In this document: positions 9,511 to 17,613 of the stretch, piece by piece
Position numbering within the stretch: position 1 is the first letter of the stretch
Layout: each line of letters opens with the position of its first letter
IMG/VR virus record: IMGVR_UViG_3300042377_000359
Coordinates: 1 to 64,000 of that record
DNA length: 64,000 bases
Origin: a virus
Strand: one strand, 5' to 3'
The notes under the pieces: generated by a model
Databases searched by the model: none
Told to the model about the DNA's origin: nothing
What the model saw: only the letters and a program-made list of their open reading frames with translations
Translations under genes and position numbers: made by a program

Positions 9511-9833
9511 GGATAGTAATCTTACTTATATTTTGCATGACCATTGTTTTGGCACAATCGCCAAAGATGGTAGACCCTAAAGAAAAAGAGTTAGATGCCC
9601 TTATGGCAAAATCTCAAGATAGATTAAAAAAGATTAATGTGCTTACAAAGCAAATCGATCAGATGTCTTCAAGCAAGGTGAGTGGGATGAAGGAAAGTAT
9701 AGAAACATTACAGGAAGAAAAAATACAATTAAAAAATGAATTACAAGAAACTAAAGCAGCTATTGAGTTTAACTCTACTGATAAGTCTACCCCTTTTAAC
9801 CTTGAGCCAATCATATCCGACTCAACGAATTGA
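9507..9833 (+). CDS. Secreted coiled-coil protein, spanin-like
   Basis: 108 residues. Residues 1-16 look like a signal peptide (RIVILLIFCMTIVLA, then Q), followed by a Lys/Glu-rich coiled coil. Cys10 is not in a good lipobox, so lipid attachment is doubtful. The last 98 nt overlap, in another frame, the start of the next gene, as Rz and Rz1 genes do. Periplasmic location and a role in outer-membrane disruption are inferred. Confidence 0.45.
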   Translation: MRIVILLIFCMTIVLAQSPKMVDPKEKELDALMAKSQDRLKKINVLTKQIDQMSSSKVSGMKESIETLQEEKIQLKNELQETKAAIEFNSTDKSTPFNLEPIISDSTN

Positions 9834-10182
9834 GGGTAAGGATACCGTTGTTGTAATGACCAAGAAACAAGCGGAGAATATTAATATCGTATTTAAAAAT
9901 ACTAAAACTCAGATTGATAAACTCAAGATAGAAATCGATTCTATTACTAAAATCAAACCTACTACAGTCAGAGATACCATATACAAGCGTGGTTCTATTC
10001 TAATCCCTAACGGGAATTATTTACTATACAATTTTAATGAAGCAGAGAATAGGTATGAACTAGACCCCAATTCTGTTATAGCTGCTAAAGGTACAGACGA
10101 TGACGCTACTACTAAGAAAGATGTGATTATTACCACCATAGGATTTATTACCGTATTTAGTTTATTTATATTTTTATTATAA
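9736..10182 (+). CDS. Secreted protein with C-terminal membrane anchor, spanin-like
   Basis: 148 residues with a signal peptide (about 1-24, cleavage near TLS-QS), a middle part containing a short coiled coil, and a C-terminal membrane helix (IITTIGFITVFSLFIFLL). The start lies inside the preceding gene in a different frame. The endolysin gene begins 7 nt after the stop. A protein spanning the periplasm with its own anchor would suit a unimolecular spanin-like role, but no family was recognised. Confidence 0.45.
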   Translation: MNYKKLKQLLSLTLLISLPLLTLSQSYPTQRIEGKDTVVVMTKKQAENINIVFKNTKTQIDKLKIEIDSITKIKPTTVRDTIYKRGSILIPNGNYLLYNFNEAENRYELDPNSVIAAKGTDDDATTKKDVIITTIGFITVFSLFIFLL

Positions 10183-10188
10183 CAACTT

Positions 10189-10659
10189 ATGAAATTATCA
10201 GAGCATTTTACATTAGCAGAATTAACGCCATCATCAACAGCAAAGCGTTTAGGCATCAAGAATGAGCCAACTCCTGCACACCTAGAGTGTTTAAAAGGAT
10301 TAGCTACAAACGTATTAGACAAAGTGCGTGAGCATTTCGGTAAGCCAATTTGGGTATCTTCAGGATATCGTTCTAAGGCTTTAAACGATGTAACTCCCGG
10401 TTCTAGTGCTACATCACAGCATTGTTCTGGTGAAGCGGCTGATTTAGATCAGGATGGTAGAGGTACAGGTGTATCTAATAAAATGGTATTTGATTACATT
10501 AAGGATCACTTAAATTTCGATCAATTAATTTATGAGTATGGTACGGATGCTAACCCTGATTGGGTGCATGTAAGCTGGGAATCTACCGGTAAGCAAAGGA
10601 AACAAGTATTGCGTTGCACTAGAGTTAACGGAAAGCCTGTTTATACTCAATATAAATAA
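10189..10659 (+). CDS. Peptidase M15 endolysin
   Basis: 156 residues of the M15 zinc peptidase family (Peptidase_M15_3/4), which cut peptidoglycan cross-bridges or D-Ala ends. Visible motifs are SSGYRS (58-62), SQHCSGEAADLD with H78 and D85, and WVHVS with H127; these give the His-Asp-His zinc triad. There is no signal peptide, so release across the membrane must rely on the neighbouring holin-like genes. Length is usual for a single-domain phage endolysin. Confidence 0.88.
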   Translation: MKLSEHFTLAELTPSSTAKRLGIKNEPTPAHLECLKGLATNVLDKVREHFGKPIWVSSGYRSKALNDVTPGSSATSQHCSGEAADLDQDGRGTGVSNKMVFDYIKDHLNFDQLIYEYGTDANPDWVHVSWESTGKQRKQVLRCTRVNGKPVYTQYK

Positions 10660-10693
10660 AAATTATTGGCAAGGTTATTGCTAGATATAAAAT

Positions 10694-11911
10694 ATGAGCA
10701 AGTATAAAAAGTACATTGAGCCTAACATAGAAGCTTATGAAAGACTCCTTAGAAACAATGCAAATTTTGCTAGATTTCTAATAGAAGAATATCCAAAAGA
10801 ATTAAAAGGATTGTCAATAAATGGTATAAGAAAGGGAGTGGAAGCACATTTCCAAACTTTCCCTTTACCTGAAGCGCCAACGATTGAATTACCTCCGATT
10901 GATATCGCAAAAGTTATTGATGATGATCGTAAGAACAAAGCACTTACAGCGCAGTTAAATGATTTTAAACGCAAGAACCAGTATTTGCTAGAGAAATTAG
11001 AATCATCTGAAAAATCTTATTATGATTTATTAGCAATCAAAGATCCTACGGATACCTATGAAATTCCTATGGATGCATCTAAGACTTCAAAGAATAAGGG
11101 TGTTCCTATTATTTGTTTGTCTGACTGGCACATTGAAGAGAATGTTCGTAAAGGCCAAGTAAATGGGTTCAACGAATATAATCTAAAGATTGCTGAGAAA
11201 CGTTCACAGGCAATATTTCAAAATGCTATTAAATTAATTCAAAAGGAAGGTAAAGATGTTCAGATTACTGACACTATATTGTGGTTAGGAGGGGACTTTA
11301 TCTCAGGATATATTCACGATGAATTGATTGAATCAAATAACCTATCACCATTAGAAGCAATTCGTATGGCTAAAAAGTTATTGATGAATGGAATTGAATT
11401 CTTGTTGACAAAATCAAAGGTGAATTTAACTATCCCTTGCTCGGTGGGTAACCACGGCAGGAATACAAAGAAGATGCACATCTCTACTTCATCAGCAACA
11501 AACTATGAGTATATGATGTATTCAGATTTGCAGGATATTTTCAGAAATGAAAAGAGAGTGAAATTTCATATGCCTCAATCGGATGATTGTTATGTGAAAG
11601 CATTAGGCAGAAACATTAGATTCTTTCACGGAGAGGCTGTAAAATATGGTGGGGGAATCGGAGGTTTGACTGTACCTTTAATCAAATATTTGTTGAGAAA
11701 AGATGAGCAAAGAAAGGCAGACTTTACTTGCTTGGGTCATTTCCATCAATTGTTTTATCCAACAACTAGTTGCTGTGTGAATGGTTCATTGATTGGATTA
11801 TCTCCTTATGGACATAAGGCAGGATTCAAGCCAGAGAGACCAGCACAAGCATTTACATTGTTAGATGACAAGAGAGGGATTACTGTAAAAATTCCTATCT
11901 TTGCAGAATAA
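10694..11911 (+). CDS. Calcineurin-like metallophosphoesterase
   Basis: 405 residues. The first 130 are helical with a coiled coil (80-110). The catalytic domain follows with SDWHIE (D144, H146), GGDFISG (200-205), GNHGR (252-256), a His in FFHGE (H312) and GHFHQ (348-352), which are the metal-binding motifs of the calcineurin-like superfamily. The substrate cannot be read from sequence; family members cut phosphodiesters including DNA. It lies in the late operon directly after the endolysin, an odd place for a DNA enzyme. Confidence 0.82.
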   Translation: MSKYKKYIEPNIEAYERLLRNNANFARFLIEEYPKELKGLSINGIRKGVEAHFQTFPLPEAPTIELPPIDIAKVIDDDRKNKALTAQLNDFKRKNQYLLEKLESSEKSYYDLLAIKDPTDTYEIPMDASKTSKNKGVPIICLSDWHIEENVRKGQVNGFNEYNLKIAEKRSQAIFQNAIKLIQKEGKDVQITDTILWLGGDFISGYIHDELIESNNLSPLEAIRMAKKLLMNGIEFLLTKSKVNLTIPCSVGNHGRNTKKMHISTSSATNYEYMMYSDLQDIFRNEKRVKFHMPQSDDCYVKALGRNIRFFHGEAVKYGGGIGGLTVPLIKYLLRKDEQRKADFTCLGHFHQLFYPTTSCCVNGSLIGLSPYGHKAGFKPERPAQAFTLLDDKRGITVKIPIFAE

Positions 11912-11912
11912 T

Positions 11913-12461
11913 ATGAAAAAGATACACTATACAGGATGGGTAATTGCAGCAATGCTTGCCGTGATTTTATTGTTGACAAGAGGATGTGAGAAGCCTGTTA
12001 CTATACACGATAAGGTAGTGAAGACAGAGTATGTATACGATACAACAACTCGTTATATCAAGTATACTGATACTGTACATGCAACGTCAATTAAGTATTT
12101 GGAGATTCCTTCTGATGTAGATACCGGAACGGTATTAGAAGATTATTTTGCAGAGAGAACCTATGCAAGAGATCATGTAGATACTAATATTATTATTAGC
12201 ATTTATGATACAATAAGTAAAAATAGAATTAATAATTGGAGTCTTTCATACCAATGGAAGCAACCAAAAATAGTGAATACAATCCATCGCATTGAAGCAC
12301 CTAAAAGTTCGGTTTCCGTGGGGGTTAACCTGCATACTAATTTAGGGCTTGGAGTCGGAGGGACATTCATAAATAATAAGGGCATCATATTCGATGCCTC
12401 TTATTATTTGAAAGATAAGTCTGTTAATCTTGGGGCTAGAGTTCCTTTGATAAAGTATTAA
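11913..12461 (+). CDS. N-terminally anchored membrane protein, unknown
   Basis: 182 residues from ATG 11913, chosen because it follows the upstream stop by 1 nt. A membrane helix (about 8-24, VIAAMLAVILLL) precedes RGCEKP; Cys is present but the -2 Arg makes a poor lipobox. The rest is periplasmic-like with many Thr/Tyr/Asp, ending in beta strands with LGLGVGGTF and LGARVPLI, like small outer-membrane-type strands. Its 3' end overlaps the convergent gene by 26 nt. Function unknown. Confidence 0.5.
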   Translation: MKKIHYTGWVIAAMLAVILLLTRGCEKPVTIHDKVVKTEYVYDTTTRYIKYTDTVHATSIKYLEIPSDVDTGTVLEDYFAERTYARDHVDTNIIISIYDTISKNRINNWSLSYQWKQPKIVNTIHRIEAPKSSVSVGVNLHTNLGLGVGGTFINNKGIIFDASYYLKDKSVNLGARVPLIKY

Positions 12462-12942
12462 ATATTTCTAGAAACTTATACTTAGCTTTGAATGGGGTCA
12501 TTGATTCTACACCTTGATGTAAAACATACTGGTCCCATTCAAATTCTAAAGCTAATTTATCAGCAAGCTTTACGCCCGGTGACAAAGGATATTCAAATCC
12601 AAATTTCTTAGCTCCCACTTCCATAATAATTTCTTCCAAAGCTTTATACTCTGGTAATCTCTTTTTAATTGGGCTCGGCATATCTAATATGTAAGCTTCA
12701 GAAAGATCATGCAATAAAGCGCCCATATGGTCCGCTCTAGAAGAGAAATGATATGTATTGATGCAATGCTCGGCCACGGAAACAAATGCGTTTGTATGCC
12801 CTCCAAATCGCGGGATATGGGATAATGCATGCGCTATATCTACTATGTCAAAATCATCTGCCGACATATCAAATACATCTACATATCTTCCGGTTACTGT
12901 TCTAACGCAACCCTCTTTGTATAAGTTTTCAAACCTGCTCAT
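12436..12942 (-). CDS. HD-domain phosphohydrolase (YfbR-like nucleotidase)
   Basis: 168 residues. His49 in FGGHT, VAEHC with H59, and the HD pair in LLHDLSEA (H78, D79), plus DK near 127, form the HD metal site. Layout and length resemble YfbR-type 5'-deoxynucleotidases and other phage HD hydrolases acting on (d)NMPs or dNTPs. It is the last gene of the long minus-strand early region and overlaps both neighbours. A role in nucleotide pool control fits the second nucleotide enzyme at 16,359. Confidence 0.75.
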   Translation of the reverse strand: MSRFENLYKEGCVRTVTGRYVDVFDMSADDFDIVDIAHALSHIPRFGGHTNAFVSVAEHCINTYHFSSRADHMGALLHDLSEAYILDMPSPIKKRLPEYKALEEIIMEVGAKKFGFEYPLSPGVKLADKLALEFEWDQYVLHQGVESMTPFKAKYKFLEIFNTLSKEL

Positions 12943-13216
12943 TTTTTGGCGTAATTATAGGGTCAATCATATCGTGAACTGCAACAATCATATCTAATAC
13001 TTCCTCCTGCGCGCCTATATCAAATAGGTGGCGTTCAACTGGTTTCAGAAACTTTTTTACAGCGTCTTCAACTCCTTTGATTTTGTTGAACATATATCTA
13101 TCATTCTTATCAGCCGTAGCGTGATCAGATTTTATACAAGACAAATGGTTAAGCATCATATTGCCTGAAACATATGCCCCAATTAAATTGTAAAGTTCTT
13201 TATTGTCCTGATTCAT
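12929..13216 (-). CDS. Small helical protein, unknown
   Basis: 95 residues, helical, with IKGVEDAVKKFLKPVERHLFD in the middle and no membrane segment. It overlaps the HD gene by 14 nt and the upstream gene by 17 nt, so it belongs to the same operon. Family not recognised. Confidence 0.5.
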   Translation of the reverse strand: MNQDNKELYNLIGAYVSGNMMLNHLSCIKSDHATADKNDRYMFNKIKGVEDAVKKFLKPVERHLFDIGAQEEVLDMIVAVHDMIDPIITPKNEQV

Positions 13217-13382
13217 TTAAATCGATACTTAAAATTGCGTAAAATATTTGTTTAATTAATTCACCATTGCCGTGTTTTTCAGATAAAAAATCCACAGATT
13301 CATGTATGTTAGCTACGCCCAAACTTTCGAGCGTAGCTAAATACTGAAATTCAATAGATATGTCATCTAATAATTCTTTCAT
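13200..13382 (-). CDS. Small acidic protein, unknown
   Basis: 60 residues, acidic and helical (KELLDDISIEFQYLATLESL). It overlaps the next gene by 17 nt. The 127-bp gap upstream, to the SSB stop at 13510, holds only a possible promoter. No function can be assigned. Confidence 0.42.
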   Translation of the reverse strand: MKELLDDISIEFQYLATLESLGVANIHESVDFLSEKHGNGELIKQIFYAILSIDLNESGQ

Positions 13383-13474
13383 AATATCCTTATGTATTTT
13401 CTATTCGTTCCCTTTTTATACCATAACAATATTCCGTTCCTACCAAAATCAACGCTTGGTTGGAATTTAGCATA

Positions 13475-13482
13475 CAAAAGTA
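13475..13482 (-). promoter_or_regulatory. Possible minus-strand -7 box TACTTTTG
   Basis: Read on the minus strand, TACTTTTG fits TAnnTTTG and lies in the gap between SSB and the gene starting at 13382. No convincing -33 element. Confidence 0.3.
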
Positions 13483-13509
13483 TTAAAGTGATATATACTA
13501 TATGAATCA

Positions 13510-13902
13510 TTAGAATGGAAGGTCAGCAGGTTCTTGAGTATTTATTTCTGCTCTAGGCGTTGATGTTGTAGCGTCACCGGCAGCTTTGCCCAACAATTCA
13601 ATCTCGTTGACTTTAATCTCTAGAGAAGATTTTGCAACACCCTCTTTGTCTGTGTAAGCACTAGCACCTGGCTCGCCCTCTACATAAACTAGTGTACCCT
13701 TTTTTAAGTAATTAGGTAGCGTACTTTCGCCAATGTTCCACTTGGTGCATCTAGCCCAAATGGTCTTTTCAACCTTTTCACCTGTTTTCGTTTTGTACGA
13801 TCTATCAACGGCTACGTTGAATACCATAATCTTGTCACCGCTTGTTAGCGTCTTTACTTCGGCATCTGAGCCTAAGCGTCCTGTTAATTGAGTCTTAATC
13901 AT
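13510..13902 (-). CDS. ssb: Single-stranded DNA-binding protein
   Basis: 130 residues with the bacterial SSB OB-fold: GRLGSDAEVKTL near the start, FNVAVDRSYKT (28-38), WARCTKWN and LKKGTLVYVEGE. The C-terminal tail ends EPADLPF, a variant of the acidic DxPF tip that recruits partner proteins. It coats single-stranded DNA during phage replication. The gene follows the Gp3-like gene by 4 nt. Confidence 0.93.
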   Translation of the reverse strand: MIKTQLTGRLGSDAEVKTLTSGDKIMVFNVAVDRSYKTKTGEKVEKTIWARCTKWNIGESTLPNYLKKGTLVYVEGEPGASAYTDKEGVAKSSLEIKVNEIELLGKAAGDATTSTPRAEINTQEPADLPF

Positions 13903-13906
13903 ATAT

Positions 13907-14836
13907 TTATTTTGTAAATTTTTCCTTAACTTGTTCTTTTGCTTCTAAATATGTTGTTTCTTCCCATAAATGCTTATGGTTTTTCCAATGTACTGCGGCT
14001 TCAGTATAGCTCTCACAAGCCATTATCTCTCTGATTGCAATGTCTAACTCGGATTCGATATCTTCGTACTCTATATACTCTGATTTAACCTCTTCGGGAG
14101 ATTCTTCTATTACAATGATTTGTGCCGGAGGTAAAGATAACATCGCATCAATTTTCTGCGCACTTAAAATACCTCTAACTTTATTACCACTCTGTAAATA
14201 TTCATTCAACATCTCAATGTGTTGAGGTGATAAATTAGGCACTAAAGATACCACAGGATATTGTGATGCTACGCCTGGTTTTTGTGACTTAACTTTCTTT
14301 ACCGACAAGTCAAATGGGATACCAACGATGCTCCCTGCTTGTTGCTGAACATAATCAAATGTATCACGCAATTGAGGAATAGATGAAGCTTTAGCCATTG
14401 TCTCAAATCTCCATACACCTACTGCAGGAACTTTTGGGATCAAAAATCTTAATGTTAAAGTCAACTTCATAATACCTAACTTTTCAGCAAGCACTATATC
14501 CATTTCCTTAAACTCATAAGACTCTGTTTTAGCCTCGTAAACTTTCCAATTCTTACCATCGCCTGTAGCAACTAACTTGCCGGCTCTGTCTCTGATAACA
14601 TACTCTTCGTTACATACTGCATCAATATTATCTGATGGGAATATAACTGGTATGGTATCACACTTCTCTCCAAACTGCTCATAAAACATTGGAGCATACT
14701 TACCGGTAGCCCTAAAGAAATCCAAACTAATTGGATACTCTTTGCCCGATTTTGACAATGCTTTGTCTCCGATTTTAATCTTACCTAATTCCGGTAACTT
14801 CCCTGTGTTAGGGGTATCTCTGATTACTCTGCCCAT
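13907..14836 (-). CDS. Gp3-like / recombination directionality factor-like phage protein
   Basis: 309 residues. Features recalled from the Gp3-like family (PF18897, named after the phiC31 directionality factor) are LGKIKIG and YPISLDFFR near the start, the Cys-free DNIDAVCNEEYVIRD region, GDGKNWKVYE, and the conserved core SSIPQLRDTFDYVQQQAG and KSQKPGVASQYPVVSLVPNL. An acidic C-terminal extension of about 70 residues follows. Many phages carry this family next to SSB without any serine integrase, so a DNA-replication or recombination role is more likely here than excision. No integrase is in the window. Confidence 0.55.
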   Translation of the reverse strand: MGRVIRDTPNTGKLPELGKIKIGDKALSKSGKEYPISLDFFRATGKYAPMFYEQFGEKCDTIPVIFPSDNIDAVCNEEYVIRDRAGKLVATGDGKNWKVYEAKTESYEFKEMDIVLAEKLGIMKLTLTLRFLIPKVPAVGVWRFETMAKASSIPQLRDTFDYVQQQAGSIVGIPFDLSVKKVKSQKPGVASQYPVVSLVPNLSPQHIEMLNEYLQSGNKVRGILSAQKIDAMLSLPPAQIIVIEESPEEVKSEYIEYEDIESELDIAIREIMACESYTEAAVHWKNHKHLWEETTYLEAKEQVKEKFTK

Positions 14837-15162
14837 ATTTCTATACCTTTATTTCTTTTGTTAAATGCTGTGTATTGGTATTTGTATTCGCCTCTAGTGT
14901 ATCCAGTCATATTAATAACGCCTGTTTTAACTAATTCAATTTTTGTAATAACAATGTTATCACCTATTACCTGCCCAACATCATAAGCAGATGGGTTGCT
15001 TATCTCGTACAAACGCATATCAACCTGATCTTGAATGTCATTAAATTCTTTTCTTGTCATGAAGAATTTTGTATCGTAATCAACGCCTTTAAGCTTTTGA
15101 TTCATTTTATGAATTGCATACAGCAGAGATGCTGTTACGAGTAATAATGCTAGAATTTCCAT
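14824..15162 (-). CDS. Small N-terminally anchored protein, unknown
   Basis: 112 residues with a membrane helix at 2-17 (EILALLLVTASLLYAI) and a soluble cytoplasmic or periplasmic rest with GDNIVITKIELVK. It overlaps the Gp3-like gene by 13 nt and sits 1 nt from the nuclease gene. No recognised family. Confidence 0.5.
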   Translation of the reverse strand: MEILALLLVTASLLYAIHKMNQKLKGVDYDTKFFMTRKEFNDIQDQVDMRLYEISNPSAYDVGQVIGDNIVITKIELVKTGVINMTGYTRGEYKYQYTAFNKRNKGIEIWAE

Positions 15163-15163
15163 A

Positions 15164-16150
15164 CTATACTTTTTTAGATTTTATATATTCAACTATATTT
15201 ACTTTCTTATAATTAGAAGCAACATCCGTGCCAAACTCTCCAATTCCACCAATAATCATAGGATTTTTTGGCTTTATATTGTCGTTGTCAACTCTAATTT
15301 TATTCATTTGAATCAATGGTTCTAAAAGTTTTGCAACCCATTTATCAGTCTGCTCTTCTAGCTTATAAGTAGGGTTATCTCTCCAATCACTTGGGGCCCA
15401 GTTAAAGACTCTACTAATATTTAAATTAGGGAAGTTTTCATTCCATGTCTTCATATAGCCATGCAATTGTATCACATGTGCATCGTGGAATCCTTTCTTG
15501 CCGGATTTGAAATCAACAATGGCGCGCACTCTGCTAACTTTCTTACTTTCTTTAGGCTCACCTTTTTTCTCACCACTTTTGTAAACCTCACCAAAGAATC
15601 CTTTCTCTTCAATATTCATCTTACACACAAGGTCAATGGATCCGGCCGCACCACATTTAGATGCAAGCGCAATCTCAATTGCAAACGGTTCAAGATTTAC
15701 ATCAAATGCAAATTGTTGGAAAGACAATAAATCTTTTCTTAACTCCCAATACCAATTTTTGGTATTCATTCCTGTTTTGAACTGCCAGTCAAGCAATCGG
15801 TCCGGAAGCGTATCGTAATTAATTTTCTTTGCTATCATGAAATCACAAATCTCACTATGCATAAATGTACCATACGAAGCACGCTCATTTTTATAAGCCT
15901 CTGATTCTTCTTTACCAAGACCAATCATCCAATCAATCAAGAATTGATTTGTCGGCATGTTGTTATGGATTAAAGATGTCCAACTTGTATAAAATTTAGG
16001 ATCACCGGTTGTGTCATCAAGCGTATAATAAAATCTATTATCACCGCCATCCATTCGATATAGTTTATACGCAGGCTCTGTTAGGGCTTTGTCATCGAAA
16101 AACATTGCCTTTACCTGCTCTAGAGTTAACTCTGTTTTAATAGCATCCAT
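15164..16150 (-). CDS. PD-(D/E)XK nuclease, exonuclease-like
   Basis: 328 residues of the RecB/Cas4-like PD-(D/E)XK superfamily. Motifs: GTFMHSEI with H98, E159 in AIEIALAS, GSIDLV with D173, VDFKSGKKG with D213 and K215, and QLHGYM with Q228. These make the usual nuclease core of phage 5'-3' exonucleases. Together with SSB it could serve strand-annealing recombination or end processing; no annealase was recognised nearby. It overlaps the next upstream gene by 25 nt. Confidence 0.8.
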   Translation of the reverse strand: MDAIKTELTLEQVKAMFFDDKALTEPAYKLYRMDGGDNRFYYTLDDTTGDPKFYTSWTSLIHNNMPTNQFLIDWMIGLGKEESEAYKNERASYGTFMHSEICDFMIAKKINYDTLPDRLLDWQFKTGMNTKNWYWELRKDLLSFQQFAFDVNLEPFAIEIALASKCGAAGSIDLVCKMNIEEKGFFGEVYKSGEKKGEPKESKKVSRVRAIVDFKSGKKGFHDAHVIQLHGYMKTWNENFPNLNISRVFNWAPSDWRDNPTYKLEEQTDKWVAKLLEPLIQMNKIRVDNDNIKPKNPMIIGGIGEFGTDVASNYKKVNIVEYIKSKKV

Positions 16151-16362
16151 CTTTTTACAAATTCTTTAGTTATCATTTCATTTAATTCAAAAAACTCATC
16201 CATTTCATATACCTCATTATCACCGGTTATGTGATACTTATTAGGCACTATGTATGAGTCCCATATTGTATTTTTAAACACATAGTTTGTAAACCAGTGT
16301 CCCTTACGGAAGAATTCAACTGTGAATCCCATACCATCATAAGTAATTTTCTTTACGGTCAT
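16126..16362 (-). CDS. Small protein, unknown
   Basis: 78 residues, beta-rich with many aromatics (FRKGHWFTNYVFKNTIWDSY) and a helical end. It overlaps both neighbours slightly, so it is translationally coupled within the early operon. Function unknown. Confidence 0.45.
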   Translation of the reverse strand: MTVKKITYDGMGFTVEFFRKGHWFTNYVFKNTIWDSYIVPNKYHITGDNEVYEMDEFFELNEMITKEFVKRWMLLKQS

Positions 16363-16913
16363 ATTAACTCAGTTTTTTCGTGAATTTCTTTGTATGTTCC
16401 ATCCTCTTTGATGCAAGCAGTATGCAAAGCAGCAATAGCATTGAATGCAAGCGCAGTCAAATCTGCCTTACTCTTTGTCTTTTGATAGGTACAATAATGT
16501 CTCATTAAACTCGCCAAGCACTCTTCAATAGGAATGCCCAATAGATAATTAGTTGCCCCGAAATCATTTGAATTGTTTGCTAAATGTTGCCCTATAGCCT
16601 CTATAGCCCATACACTAACCCAGTCTGGTCGAGCCCTGCCGGTGTCATCAGAGCGTACAGCACCACTTGGAAATCTTCTTATTTTTTTAGAAGATTGGAT
16701 ATCAAATTTGATGCTAGGGGGCGTTGTTCTTATACCACCGGATCCGGCACTTGCCGCCTCAAAAATAGGCTCACAATGTGGTTTCAATATACCAACAATC
16801 TTATCATTATCTTTGATAAAATAATGCAACACAGCTTCTCTTTCGACCTCAAATTCTTTTCCAACATATCGTGGATAAGCCCCATCGATATCTAATACTT
16901 TAATTCTTTTCAT
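16359..16913 (-). CDS. dATP/dGTP diphosphohydrolase-family protein (DUF5664)
   Basis: 184 residues. An N-terminal segment of about 70 residues precedes the family core: FPSGAVRSDDTGRARPDW (81-98), a helix with AIEAIGQHL, FGATNYLLGIPIEECLASLMRH (118-139) and the closing ALAFNAIAALHT. This is the pattern of PF18909, formerly DUF5664, named dATP/dGTP diphosphohydrolase N-terminal domain. It may clean purine dNTPs. No PurZ-like gene accompanies it, so base-Z synthesis cannot be claimed. Confidence 0.65.
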   Translation of the reverse strand: MKRIKVLDIDGAYPRYVGKEFEVEREAVLHYFIKDNDKIVGILKPHCEPIFEAASAGSGGIRTTPPSIKFDIQSSKKIRRFPSGAVRSDDTGRARPDWVSVWAIEAIGQHLANNSNDFGATNYLLGIPIEECLASLMRHYCTYQKTKSKADLTALAFNAIAALHTACIKEDGTYKEIHEKTELI

Positions 16914-16923
16914 ACCTTTTGTT

Positions 16924-17301
16924 TTATTCGCCTAATAATGTTTGTGACAAAGCTAAATGTTTTTTATTAATTCCTGCTTTTATTTTGTTAAAATCTTTAA
17001 TGTATTCTGGGTATCCAATAGATAGATAATCAGTAAGTTGTTGCCTATAATACACGATTGTACTATGGTCTCGCTTGCCCATCATCCTGCCTAATTCTAC
17101 TGTCTTGCAGTTTTTTAAGAAATAAGCAACAAACATCCTTGCCCGTACATAGTGATGCTTCCTCACTTTAGAAAACAATTCCTCCCGCGTTATTGAGAAA
17201 TAATCAATAATAACATTAATGACAATTTCAATCTGATCCTCCTTTTCTAAATCCCCCATAGATACTAATCCTGCGTAAGAATATGGATGCATTATAATCA
17301 T
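16924..17301 (-). CDS. Free-standing DnaA DNA-binding domain
   Basis: 125 residues matching domain IV of DnaA (Bac_DnaA_C): a helix after VIIDYFSITREELFSKVR, the basic loop-helix HHYVRARMFVAYFL, then ELGRMMGKRDHSTIVYY with the DnaA signature around RDHST (77-81), which contacts the DnaA box. The AAA+ ATPase domain is absent, so it can bind DnaA boxes but not melt DNA by itself. It may recruit host DnaA to the phage origin, or block host initiation. A candidate origin with two DnaA-box-like sites lies at 28.36-28.41 kb. Confidence 0.82.
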   Translation of the reverse strand: MIIMHPYSYAGLVSMGDLEKEDQIEIVINVIIDYFSITREELFSKVRKHHYVRARMFVAYFLKNCKTVELGRMMGKRDHSTIVYYRQQLTDYLSIGYPEYIKDFNKIKAGINKKHLALSQTLLGE

Positions 17302-17612
17302 ATTATATATTCTACCTTTACCCTTGTTAATACTTTAACATCTCTAAGCTCATTGCTAATTACACCATCCTCATATACAAGCACCGTAGCAGTTTCATAC
17401 GGAATGCATTCAACCAAATCAAATGACGATGTTTGTACCGGAAGCTCAAATCTATTAGCCTCAAATGTAAACTTAAAATCTTTGGTCCATCGCGTGAAAA
17501 TCCATTCACCATCAATAAACATCTCCCCAACTACCGGAAACTCCTTGTCGCTAGCCTCTAATGTAAATAGCTTTACATCGTGACCACCTTTTGTTGTATA
17601 CTCTTTTTTCAT
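17298..17612 (-). CDS. Small conserved phage protein, unknown
   Basis: 104 residues, beta-rich, with TKGGHDVKLFTLEA and VVGEMFIDGEWIFTRWT near the start; such a beginning is common in small phage accessory proteins of unknown function. It overlaps the DnaA-domain gene as ATGA and sits 1 nt from the glucosaminidase gene. Confidence 0.5.
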   Translation of the reverse strand: MKKEYTTKGGHDVKLFTLEASDKEFPVVGEMFIDGEWIFTRWTKDFKFTFEANRFELPVQTSSFDLVECIPYETATVLVYEDGVISNELRDVKVLTRVKVEYII

Positions 17613-17613
17613 A

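Noticed and set aside
13907-14836. Temperate lifestyle from the RDF-like gene
   Set aside because: No integrase, repressor or attachment site could be shown; the family occurs widely in lytic phages.
12436-16913. Base-Z (2-aminoadenine) genome
   Set aside because: Needs PurZ and usually a matching DNA polymerase; neither is in the window. Only the accessory hydrolases are present.
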